NCBI GenBank assembly: GCA_947585865.1
Contig: CANPXH010000001.1
Location: forward strand, 1-64,000
From: an uncultured Clostridia bacterium
Lineage (GTDB): Bacteria > Bacillota > Clostridia > Lachnospirales > CAG-274
Length of the DNA: 64,000 nucleotides
Direction of reading: 5' to 3'
Part shown: positions 36,445 through 44,581 of the stretch, piece by piece
Position numbering within the stretch: the stretch's first letter is position 1
Layout: each line of letters starts with the position of its first letter
Program-made: the position numbers and the translations under genes
Notes under the pieces: generated by a model
Seen by the model: the letters and a program-made list of their open reading frames with translations, nothing else
Databases searched by the model: none
What the model was told of the DNA's origin: nothing

Positions 36445-37182
36445 TTAATCGGTCGATATTTTGTATTTCTTTGATGCACCGTCATCCAATGTCTGTATAA
36501 TTGTGTATCCGTTTGCCTTTATCGTCTCATAAAAATGCTCCTTTTGCATTTGTATCAATTCATTATTGTCATAGTCAAATATTTTATCTGCAAGACCTTT
36601 TATCTCCTCGTGGGTAACAGGCGTCTTGCAAAATTCTTCAACAGACGATCTGTAATAGGAACCATCCTTTGGCTGTATTATCTCAACAGGGCTGTTTATA
36701 AGCTTTTCAATATCATAATCACTTGGATTGTTAACTGCGGACAAGTCGGTATCGGCAGTAAATATATATGCCATTGGCATACTATAAGAGCTGTCCAGTT
36801 CTATGACATCCTTATTTACAACATAGCTTTCGGAATATACTGTGGCATAAAGCATTAGCATATTGCTTTCTGCTCTGTAGTCATGAAGCTTTGCAGATGT
36901 TACCTTAAAGCCGCCTTCAGGCTTATCAACGTCACTTTCCACGGCATACACAAGTCTTAAAAGCTTATCATCGCCCCTGTATTCATAGCTCTTAAGCTCG
37001 CTGCTGTATCTAAAGGCGTCGGATATATCCACATAATCCGTTTCATCTATATCTTCTTTATTATTTAAAGAAAATATCACAACCAATATAACAGCCAACA
37101 CGGCCAAAACAGCAATAATTATAAAAATTCTTTTATGCTCTTCCAAAAAATTTTTTAGTTTGTTTAAAATTTCATCGTTCAT
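36445..37182 (-). CDS. Hypothetical single-pass membrane protein at the end of the pth-rarD-mfd cluster
   Basis: 245 residues: cytoplasmic start, one TM segment (about 20-42), then a mixed alpha/beta extracytoplasmic region with many acidic residues. No family recognised. The ATG follows GGGGGAAATT; a TTG four codons earlier lies within that RBS. Fifteen bases after mfd, so probably cotranscribed. Confidence 0.75.
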   Translation of the reverse strand: MNDEILNKLKNFLEEHKRIFIIIAVLAVLAVILVVIFSLNNKEDIDETDYVDISDAFRYSSELKSYEYRGDDKLLRLVYAVESDVDKPEGGFKVTSAKLHDYRAESNMLMLYATVYSESYVVNKDVIELDSSYSMPMAYIFTADTDLSAVNNPSDYDIEKLINSPVEIIQPKDGSYYRSSVEEFCKTPVTHEEIKGLADKIFDYDNNELIQMQKEHFYETIKANGYTIIQTLDDGASKKYKISTD

Positions 37183-37197
37183 AATTTCCCCCAAATT

Positions 37198-40100
37198 TTA
37201 TGAGATAGCTGTAATGAGATTTCTGAGTTCGGATAAAACATTTTTTTCATCCATAATGCCATAAGTGATATAAGGCTCTCCGCCGTTGGCGGTAAAAAGT
37301 ATGCGCCCTTTGCTTTCCGATACTGTTTTCATAAGGCTTGCGGTATTGACCGAAGCATCCGATTTAAAATAAATCAGTATCTTATTGCCCTTTTGAGCAA
37401 TATTTGTGGTGCCTATGCTGTGGCCCATAGCCTTTGTAAGTGCGACATCCAAAAGATTTGCAACGGATCTGGGCATAGTACCGAAACGGTCTTCCATCTC
37501 CTCCTGAACATCATAATAATCATCCAAGCCGGAAATAAGAGATATTTTCTTGTACATTTCAAGCTTCTGTTCCTCGTTGGATATATAGGAATTTGGAATA
37601 AAGGCATTGAGCTTGATATCAATGGCTGTTTCAAATTCCTCATTGATGTCTATGCCCTTAAGCTCCATAACAGCCTCGTTAAGCAGCTTGCAGTAAAGCT
37701 CATAGCCAACGCTGTCCATATGACCATGCTGTTCGGCTCCCAGCAAATTGCCTGCGCCTCTTATCTCAAGATCTCTCATAGCAACTCTGAAGCCTGATCC
37801 AAACTCGGTAAATTCCTTTATTGTCTGTAATCTTTTCTCGGCATCCTGCTGCAGCACCTTGTCCCTTGCATACATAAGATAAGCATAGCTTGTTCTGTAA
37901 GAACGCCCTACGCGCCCTCTTAACTGATAAAGCTGACTGAGACCCATTTTATCTGCGTTTGATATTATTATAGTATTTACATTGGGAATGTCAAGTCCTG
38001 TTTCGATAATAGTGGTACAAACAAGAACATCGATGTTGCCTTCCGTAAACTCCATCATAATGTCCTCAAGCTCTTTTTTGCCCATTTTTCCATGAGCGAA
38101 GGCAAAGCGTGCTTCCGGCACAAGGGCTTGTAATTCTCTTGTTATATTGGAAATATTGTTTACCCTGTTGTATAGGAAATACACTTGTCCGTTTCTTGCA
38201 AGCTCTCTGTGTATAGCATCTCTTACGGATTCCTGCTCATATTCCATTACGTAGGTCTGAACGGGCAGTCTGTCATGAGGCGGTTCTTCCAGTATGCTCA
38301 TATCCCTTATCCCGGTCATACTCATATGAAGTGTTCTGGGAATAGGCGTAGCTGTAAGAGTAAGGACATTTACGTTTTTCCTTAATTCCTTGAGCTTTTC
38401 CTTGTGAGCCACGCCAAAGCGCTGCTCTTCGTCTATTATCACAAGTCCGAGATCCTTAAAACTGATATCCTTGCTGAGTATCCTGTGAGTACCTATTACT
38501 ATATCTGTCTTTCCGCTTTTAAGCTCTGATACGATCTTCTTCTGTTCACCTGTGTTTACAAAGCGGGAAAGCATTTTAACAACTACGGGATAAGGCTCCA
38601 TCCTTGCCTTGAAATTTACATAATGCTGTTTGGCAAGTATAGTCGTCGGCACAAGATAAGCAACCTGTTTGCCGTCTTGCACTGTCTTGAATGCCGCTCT
38701 GATAGCTATTTCCGTTTTGCCGTAGCCGACATCTCCGCATATAAGTCTGTCCATTACCTTGCCGGCTTCCATATCTGATTTCACATCTTCTATAGCTGCA
38801 AGCTGATCCTCTGTCTCCTCATATTCAAAATCTTCTTCAAACTCCCTTTGCCATAAAGTATCGGGAGAATACATATACCCTTTGGCCTCCTGCCTTAGAG
38901 CATATAGCTCTACGAGATCCTTGGCTGCTATGTGAGCAGCCTGCCTTGCTTTTGATTTAGCCCTTTCCCAGCTTGTGCCGCCAAGTCTGTTAAGCTTTGG
39001 CTTGGCAGTTTCGCCGCCTATATATTTCTGCACCATATCCATTTGATTTATGGCAACATAGAGCACATCCTCTTTGGCATAGCCTATTTTCATATAGTCT
39101 TTGCTTACGCCGTCTGTAAGTATCTGTTCTATACCTCTGTATATTCCTACGCCATGGTTTTCATGGACTACATAATCGCCGACTTTAAGATCCGAAATAT
39201 TTTGTATAGGCGTACCGTCTTTGCTTTTCCTTCGGGTTCTGCGCCTTTTCTTTTCTTCAACGAGCACATCGTTTTCCGTAATGACAGCGAGCTTGTCAGA
39301 TGTGTATTCAAAGCCGTGTGACAGATATCCCCTTGTAATGCAGACCACACCTTCCTTAAGAGAGGCATCGTCTGTATTTTCCGCATATACGGCCTTTATG
39401 TTCCTTTCGGTAAGCTCATTAAGCATCCTCATACATTTTGTATGGCCGCCTGCAAGAAATATGACCTTATTGCCCTTCTTGCACATATAGCTTATATCCT
39501 CAGTCATAAGGTTAAGATCATTTTTTACAATTGCAATGCTCTTTACACTAAAGCTTATTATAGACTTGGGATCGTATTCCTTTATGGTATGAAGGAACGC
39601 ACACATAAGGATAGTTTGCCTGCCGTTAAGAGCAGAAACAATATCCTCATAGCTGTATATCATATTCATTTGAGAAGGCAGCATATGGCCTTTTTCTATC
39701 CTGCCTTCTATGCTTTCCGTAAATTCATTGAGTATAAATTTACTGTGATCGGCTACTCTTGACGGTTCATCTAAATACACGATAGCATCATCGTCAAAAT
39801 AATCCATAAGAGTAACGGTATTGTCGTAAAAATAATTTATATATTTCTCGATACCCGAAAAGCTTTTTTCCTCTCTGAGTCTTTCTGTTATCTCATTTAT
39901 TGTAAGTTTGATCTTATCAGGCACATTTTTGTAGCTTTTAAGCTCACTTTCCATATTTTCAACAGCTTTTTCAATATCCTCTTCTTTATATACAAGCTCT
40001 CGCATAGGATATATAGTAAGCTCTCTTGCGTTCTCAACGGAACGCTGGGAAACTGTGTCCAATATTCTTACCGAATCCACCTCATCATCCCACAGCTCTA

Positions 40101-40677
40101 TTCTGACGGCATTGGAGCTGACAGAGGAGTATATATCAAATATGCCTCCTCTTAAAGCAAACTGTCCTTGCCCTTCTACCATATCGCAGCGCTCATAGCC
40201 CATAAACACAAGCTGCCTGCAAAGCTCTTGAATATCCAATTTGTCGCCGACTTTGATATTTATGATAAAGCTTTCAAAAACATTTCTTGGCACAAGTCTG
40301 TCAAACAATGCCTCAACAGAAAGCACAACGGCAGTTTTCTCGCCTGTGACAAGCCTAGATATGATCTCAAAGCGCTCCTTGATTATATCAAGACTTTTAA
40401 CATCCGCCCAATAGAATATAACATCCTTAGACGGATAAAGCTGTACTTTGTCCTTGAGAAAAAATTTGAGATCATTGTATATTTCTTTGGCTCTTAATTC
40501 GGAATTTGTTATAATGAGCGAAGAACGATCAAGGCTCTGTGCAATAGCTGCAATAATGTGGCTTTTCTGCGTGTCTATGACGCCTGCGGTAAGTATGGGA
40601 GTCACATTGCATTCAATATCCTTTTTTAATTTTATATAATCTTCATTTTTGTCGAGAAAATCAAAATAAATGCTCAT
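37198..40677 (-). CDS. mfd: Transcription-repair coupling factor
   Basis: Displaces RNA polymerase stalled at DNA lesions and recruits UvrA. The 1159 residues have the UvrB-like N-terminus, the RNA polymerase interaction domain (DLKVGDYVVHENHGVGIYRGIEQI, about 495-520), the helicase part with Walker A DVGYGKTEIA (about 650) and DEEQ box IIDEEQRFGV (about 750), and the C-terminal TRCF domain. Starts within ATGA overlapping the rarD stop. Confidence 0.97.
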   Translation of the reverse strand: MSIYFDFLDKNEDYIKLKKDIECNVTPILTAGVIDTQKSHIIAAIAQSLDRSSLIITNSELRAKEIYNDLKFFLKDKVQLYPSKDVIFYWADVKSLDIIKERFEIISRLVTGEKTAVVLSVEALFDRLVPRNVFESFIINIKVGDKLDIQELCRQLVFMGYERCDMVEGQGQFALRGGIFDIYSSVSSNAVRIELWDDEVDSVRILDTVSQRSVENARELTIYPMRELVYKEEDIEKAVENMESELKSYKNVPDKIKLTINEITERLREEKSFSGIEKYINYFYDNTVTLMDYFDDDAIVYLDEPSRVADHSKFILNEFTESIEGRIEKGHMLPSQMNMIYSYEDIVSALNGRQTILMCAFLHTIKEYDPKSIISFSVKSIAIVKNDLNLMTEDISYMCKKGNKVIFLAGGHTKCMRMLNELTERNIKAVYAENTDDASLKEGVVCITRGYLSHGFEYTSDKLAVITENDVLVEEKKRRRTRRKSKDGTPIQNISDLKVGDYVVHENHGVGIYRGIEQILTDGVSKDYMKIGYAKEDVLYVAINQMDMVQKYIGGETAKPKLNRLGGTSWERAKSKARQAAHIAAKDLVELYALRQEAKGYMYSPDTLWQREFEEDFEYEETEDQLAAIEDVKSDMEAGKVMDRLICGDVGYGKTEIAIRAAFKTVQDGKQVAYLVPTTILAKQHYVNFKARMEPYPVVVKMLSRFVNTGEQKKIVSELKSGKTDIVIGTHRILSKDISFKDLGLVIIDEEQRFGVAHKEKLKELRKNVNVLTLTATPIPRTLHMSMTGIRDMSILEEPPHDRLPVQTYVMEYEQESVRDAIHRELARNGQVYFLYNRVNNISNITRELQALVPEARFAFAHGKMGKKELEDIMMEFTEGNIDVLVCTTIIETGLDIPNVNTIIISNADKMGLSQLYQLRGRVGRSYRTSYAYLMYARDKVLQQDAEKRLQTIKEFTEFGSGFRVAMRDLEIRGAGNLLGAEQHGHMDSVGYELYCKLLNEAVMELKGIDINEEFETAIDIKLNAFIPNSYISNEEQKLEMYKKISLISGLDDYYDVQEEMEDRFGTMPRSVANLLDVALTKAMGHSIGTTNIAQKGNKILIYFKSDASVNTASLMKTVSESKGRILFTANGGEPYITYGIMDEKNVLSELRNLITAIS

Positions 40678-41540
40678 TTCAATCTATCCTTTTTGTTGCT
40701 TATGATAAACAATATAAGTGCGAACCATACAAATACAAAGGTCATTATATCGGATAACGCAAGACTTTCATTGTATAATATTACACCGACCAAAAATTGC
40801 AGCGTTGGATTTATGTACATAAGTATACCCGAAAGAGACATAGATATGTTCTTTATACCCGATGCAAAGAAAAGCAGCGGAACAGACGTCACAACACCCG
40901 AAAGCGGCAAAAGAACATAGTTCAGCCCTCTTAGATTGCCTATAGCTCCCATCCCCTTGTATTCAAACAGCAATATGCCTATAAGCGCAAAGGGTACGAC
41001 TGCAAGAGTCTCTGTGAAATTAGACGCTTCGCTGCTTATATCTATCTTTTTCTTAAAGGCGGAATACAGCGAAAAAGACCCGCCTATTATAAGGGCAATA
41101 TAAGGTATGGAAGCCTCACGTATCACAGGGATAAGTATACCCATAAAAGCTGTTGCAACGGCGATCCATTGAAGTACATTGAGCTTTTCTCTGTATATTA
41201 TAAAACCAAGCAATATACTTATGATAGGGTTTATAAAATATGCAAGGCTGGCATCGAGCACATGGCCGGTATTTACAGCCCAAATATATGAACCCCAGTT
41301 TATTGTAAGGAAAATGCCGCATACGGCAAGGTGAATAAAAAGCCTTGTATCTTTGAGTATATTTTTGATAACGTATACTTCTTTTTTAAGGCAAAGTATG
41401 ATAAAGCAGAATATAAGAGCCCATACTATCCTGGAACAAAGTATATATACGGGATCAAGATCGCTCATAAGCTTCCAGTATATGGGAAGGAGACCCCAAA
41501 GTACATAGCACATAGAAACATAAAAAGCGGATCTTTTCAT
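40674..41540 (-). CDS. rarD: EamA/RarD-family transporter
   Basis: 288 residues with ten predicted TM segments and a double EamA domain; YVLWGLLPIYWKLMSDLDPVYILCSRIVWALI at the start is diagnostic of RarD. Members are drug/metabolite-superfamily exporters of poorly known substrate. It overlaps pth upstream and mfd downstream by ATGA on each side, so the three are tightly coupled. A transporter between these two housekeeping genes is unusual. Confidence 0.92.
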   Translation of the reverse strand: MKRSAFYVSMCYVLWGLLPIYWKLMSDLDPVYILCSRIVWALIFCFIILCLKKEVYVIKNILKDTRLFIHLAVCGIFLTINWGSYIWAVNTGHVLDASLAYFINPIISILLGFIIYREKLNVLQWIAVATAFMGILIPVIREASIPYIALIIGGSFSLYSAFKKKIDISSEASNFTETLAVVPFALIGILLFEYKGMGAIGNLRGLNYVLLPLSGVVTSVPLLFFASGIKNISMSLSGILMYINPTLQFLVGVILYNESLALSDIMTFVFVWFALILFIISNKKDRLK

Positions 41541-42136
41541 TGCTCATCCTCCGAAGTCTGTTTTCCTTGGCCTCTTTTGTTATATTTATTCATTGCTTCG
41601 GCAGTATCATTTTGTTTTACTATCATGGCTATGGCGTCACCTGCATCGGTAATGCCCTTAATAATGCCGTCATGCTCTTCCTCTGTAAATTTGCTAAGAA
41701 CATATTTGGCAAGATCCCATTTGTCCGGCTTTTGGCCTATGCCTACTCTTACCCTGGTAAAATTATCGTAGCCAAGCTGATACATTATGCTTCTTAAGCC
41801 CTTTTGCCCGCCGTCGCTGCCCTTTTTCCTTATGCGTATACCGCCCACCGGCAAATTGATATCATCACATACAACTATTATATCTTCAGGCTCCAGTTTG
41901 TAAAATGATACAAATTCCCTGACAGATTCTCCGCTCAGATTCATAAATGTAAGGGGCTGAATAAGCATGACCTTTTCAAAGCCCATATGTCCTTCCCCTA
42001 CCACAGCTCTGAATTTTTCCTTATTCATATCAATATTATAATCGTAGGCAAGCTTGTTTATGACCTCAAAACCTACATTATGCCTTGTCCAGGCGTAATC
42101 TCTGCCCGGATTGCCCAAACCGACTATGGCCTTCAT
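41537..42136 (-). CDS. pth: Peptidyl-tRNA hydrolase
   Basis: Releases tRNA from peptidyl-tRNA that drops off ribosomes. The 199-residue protein has the usual MKAIVGLGNPGRDYAWTRHNVGFEVI start, with catalytic His in TRHNVGF (about residue 20), PLTFMNLSGESV, CDDINLPVGGIRIRKKGSDGGQKGLRSI and GIGQKP. The ATG is preceded by GGAAGTGA. Its promoter lies beyond the 152-bp repeat, so the leader is about 180 bases. Confidence 0.95.
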   Translation of the reverse strand: MKAIVGLGNPGRDYAWTRHNVGFEVINKLAYDYNIDMNKEKFRAVVGEGHMGFEKVMLIQPLTFMNLSGESVREFVSFYKLEPEDIIVVCDDINLPVGGIRIRKKGSDGGQKGLRSIMYQLGYDNFTRVRVGIGQKPDKWDLAKYVLSKFTEEEHDGIIKGITDAGDAIAMIVKQNDTAEAMNKYNKRGQGKQTSEDEQ

Positions 42137-42169
42137 ATACTTCACTTCCGTTTCATATGTGTTCAATAA

Positions 42170-42321
42170 AGTCAAGGATATTCGTACTACGCTTACGCTA
42201 CGTACTCATAACCGACGGCTTTTACCAAAGCCTTTGTATTCAGCAGGAGCTTGTACCCCTGCTGAATACAAAAGTAAGTACTCGCCGCTTATAGAAGCGG
42301 GAGACTTACCCGTCGGTTAAA
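42170..42321 (+). repeat. 152-bp structured repeat, copy 1
   Basis: Nearly identical to 44422-44573 (151 of 152 bases). Outer arms ACCGACGG (42211-42218) and CCGTCGGT (42310-42317) close a multibranch fold: hairpin GGCTTT/AAAGCC (42217-42232), a perfect 15-bp hairpin (42233-42247 with 42258-42272) and a composite hairpin with GTAAGT/ACTTAC (42274-42279, 42304-42309), CTC/GAG and CCGCTT/AAGCGG (42285-42300). A GTAC-rich segment precedes it. Palindrome density and the position as a free-standing intergenic unit suggest a miniature element or structured RNA. IS200/IS605 ends or omega RNAs look similar in style, but no transposase is nearby. Confidence 0.9.
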
Positions 42322-42349
42322 GTATAACACAAAAAACATATTTTTACAA
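42321..42349 (-). promoter_or_regulatory. Promoter of pth-rarD-mfd abutting the 152-bp repeat
   Basis: On the minus strand TTGTAA (42344-42349), 17 bases, then TATACT (42321-42326), preceded by TG (extended -10). Its first base is the last base of the repeat, so transcription would start inside the repeat and carry nearly all of it as leader RNA. Confidence 0.65.
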
Positions 42350-42406
42350 ATATATAGGCGTATTTTTATTATAATTGAAATATTCAGCTCCATTTTCATA
42401 TTAATA

Positions 42407-42435
42407 TTGAAAAAAATTTAAAATTAGGGTATAGT
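42407..42435 (+). promoter_or_regulatory. Sigma-A promoter of rqcH
   Basis: TTGAAA (42407-42412), 17 bases, then TATAGT (42430-42435), 37 bases before the start codon. Confidence 0.75.
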
Positions 42436-42471
42436 TATATAAGAACATTTTTACCTACGGAGGTCATAAAT

Positions 42472-44229
42472 ATGGCATTTGACGGTGTTACTGTATCAGC
42501 ACTTGTTTCGGAAATAAAAAATAAAGTCATAGGTGGGAGAATAGACAAGATATATCAGCCCGAAGGCGATGAGATAATACTTAGTATAAGAAGCTTTGGC
42601 AAAGCCTATAAGCTGCTGCTTACCGCCAACCCTTCCAACCCTAAGTTCCATTTTACAAATATCAGCAAGGACAATCCTCCTGAACCGCCTTTGTTTTGTA
42701 TGGTTATGCGAAAGCATTTGCAAGGCGGAAAAATAATCGATATAGAGCAGCCGAATTTTGACAGGATGATCAACATATATGTGGAATCTCTTAATGAAAT
42801 GGGCGATCATTCCGTTAAAAAGCTTATAATGGAAATAATGGGGCGGCACAGCAACATTATACTTACAGACAGCGACGGCACCATATTGGACTGTATCAAA
42901 CATATAACTCACGATAAAAGCTCTGTAAGAGAGGTATTGCCGGGCAAAAAATATGAGATGCCGCCTAAGCAGGATAAAATAAACACTCTTATGCTGGACA
43001 AAGACAACTTTTTTACAGTGGTCAAAAACAACGGTGCAAAAAAAATACAAGCCCTTATATATCAAAGCTATACCGGCATAAGCCCAATAATGGCAACAGA
43101 GATATGTACAAGAGCCGGCACAGACGGCTCGGACTTTGCCGAAACGCTGTCAAGCGAAAAGATCGACAGGCTTTATACGGAATTTAAAAAAATAGTTGAC
43201 GATATAGGCAGTGAAAATTTTTATCCTTGCATTATCAAGGATGATAAGGGCAATATCATCGATCTCTTCCCTATAAAGCCAAGCTTTGGGAATATTGAAA
43301 AATACGAGAGTATGTCCGCCCTTACCGAGGATTTTTACAAAACAAGGGATCTCACATACAGAATAAATCAGAAAACGCAGGATCTAAAGAAGCTTATAAA
43401 CCAAAATATAGAGCGCTGCATAAAGAAAAAGGAAATACAGCTCAAGACTCTCAAGGATATTGAAAACAGGAACGAGCTTAGGCTGTACGGTGAACTTATA
43501 ACGGCAAATATATATTCCGTAAAAAAAGGTATGACCCTTGTTAAGCTTGTGAATTTTTATTCGGAAAACGGTGAAGAGATAGAAATAGAACTTGACGGCG
43601 ATCTTACTCCCGCCGAAAATGCTCAAAAATATTTTAAAGCCTACAACAAAGCAAAAAGGACTTATAATGCCATACAAGAACAGATAATATCCAATAATGA
43701 AGAACTCGCCTATCTTGAAGGCGTGTTGACATCAGTGAACAACTGCATAACGGAACAGGATATAAGGGAAATAAGGCAAGAATTGCGAGATGAAGGATAT
43801 ATCAAAAAGGTGAAGGCTCAAAAAGGAAAAGCTTCAAAGAAAAGATCATCTCCTATGCACTTTATTTCATCTGACGGCTATGATATATATGTAGGCAAAA
43901 ATAATGTGCAAAACGATGAGCTTACACTGCATTTTGCCAAGCCAAGAGATATGTGGTTCCATACCAAAACGATCCCGGGCTCTCACGTCATAGTAGTGAA
44001 CAAGGGCGAAGCTATACCCGACAGCACGCTGAATGAGGCGGCAATGCTGTCTGCCTATTTCAGCAAGGCAAGAAATTCTGCTATGGTGCCTGTAGACTAT
44101 ACAGAGAAAAGAAATGTCAAAAAGCCCAATGGCGCCAAGCCCGGAATGGTCATATATGAAACCAACAAAACAGCTTATATGACCCCTTCCGAAGAGGATA
44201 TCAATAAAATAAAAAGGATAGATCAATAA
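42472..44229 (+). CDS. rqcH: NFACT-family protein RqcH (fibronectin-binding protein A homologue)
   Basis: Ribosome quality control factor that binds stalled 50S subunits and adds alanine tails. 585 residues: NFACT-N domain at the start (MAFDGVTVSALVSEIKNKVIGGRIDKIYQPEGDEI), helix-hairpin-helix and coiled-coil regions in the middle (about 270-420), and the NFACT-R domain at the end (YVGKNNVQNDELTLHFAKPRDMWFHTKTIPGSHVI). Many databases call this fibronectin-binding protein. RBS GGAGGT. It lies exactly between the two 152-bp repeats. Confidence 0.94.
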   Translation: MAFDGVTVSALVSEIKNKVIGGRIDKIYQPEGDEIILSIRSFGKAYKLLLTANPSNPKFHFTNISKDNPPEPPLFCMVMRKHLQGGKIIDIEQPNFDRMINIYVESLNEMGDHSVKKLIMEIMGRHSNIILTDSDGTILDCIKHITHDKSSVREVLPGKKYEMPPKQDKINTLMLDKDNFFTVVKNNGAKKIQALIYQSYTGISPIMATEICTRAGTDGSDFAETLSSEKIDRLYTEFKKIVDDIGSENFYPCIIKDDKGNIIDLFPIKPSFGNIEKYESMSALTEDFYKTRDLTYRINQKTQDLKKLINQNIERCIKKKEIQLKTLKDIENRNELRLYGELITANIYSVKKGMTLVKLVNFYSENGEEIEIELDGDLTPAENAQKYFKAYNKAKRTYNAIQEQIISNNEELAYLEGVLTSVNNCITEQDIREIRQELRDEGYIKKVKAQKGKASKKRSSPMHFISSDGYDIYVGKNNVQNDELTLHFAKPRDMWFHTKTIPGSHVIVVNKGEAIPDSTLNEAAMLSAYFSKARNSAMVPVDYTEKRNVKKPNGAKPGMVIYETNKTAYMTPSEEDINKIKRIDQ

Positions 44230-44384
44230 AGAACAAATTATCTGACGTGTCAAGCCTATGCTTTGTATGCGGCAGCATCTCATCATCCCGATGTTTCCGC
44301 ATTTCGGAAAGTCCATATGGCCGACGATCGATATATGTTCTCTGTATTCTTTATATCGTGATAACAGAAGTGTCTTATAATATA

Positions 44385-44421
44385 AAAAGGACTGTCTATT
44401 TGGATATGACAGTCCTTTTTT
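44385..44421 (+). terminator. Rho-independent terminator of rqcH
   Basis: AAAGGACTGTC pairs with GACAGTCCTTT, followed by a T-run. The 152-bp repeat starts at the very next base. Confidence 0.9.
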
Positions 44422-44573
44422 AGTCAAGGATATTCGTACTACGCTTACGCTACGTACTCATAACCGACGGCTTTTACCAAAGCCTTTGTATTCAGCAGGA
44501 GCTTGTACCCTTGCTGAATACAAAAGTAAGTACTCGCCGCTTATAGAAGCGGGAGACTTACCCGTCGGTTAAA
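44422..44573 (+). repeat. 152-bp structured repeat, copy 2
   Basis: Same orientation as copy 1, offset by 2252 bases. The only difference is T at 44511 against C at 42259; in the 15-bp hairpin this turns a G-C pair into G-U, so the fold is preserved. It begins right after the rqcH terminator and ends 8 bases before the stop codon of the convergent nucleoside kinase gene. Confidence 0.9.
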
Positions 44574-44581
44574 AAATTTAT

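Larger units (their letters stand above)
42137..42471. other. Gene-free stretch between pth and rqcH
   Basis: Contains the first copy of the 152-bp structured repeat, the pth promoter on the minus strand directly against its right end, and the rqcH promoter on the plus strand. No small gene is supported. Confidence 0.7.
44230..44581. other. Gene-free stretch between rqcH and the nucleoside kinase gene
   Basis: Holds the rqcH terminator (44385-44421) and the second 152-bp repeat. The first 150 bases (44230-44384) include two local inverted segments around TTCCGCATTTCGGAA but nothing I can name. Confidence 0.65.

Noticed and set aside
42085-42320. Short plus-strand frames running through the 152-bp repeat, one ending SPLIEAGDLPVG
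   Set aside because: The ending is faintly like TnpB C-termini, but the frame starts in the pth antisense region, has no RBS and no conserved domain. It is not called as a gene; the resemblance is only a hint about origin.
44230-44384. Possible small gene or RNA between rqcH and its terminator
   Set aside because: Some dyad symmetry exists but no RBS, promoter or recognisable RNA motif supports a feature.
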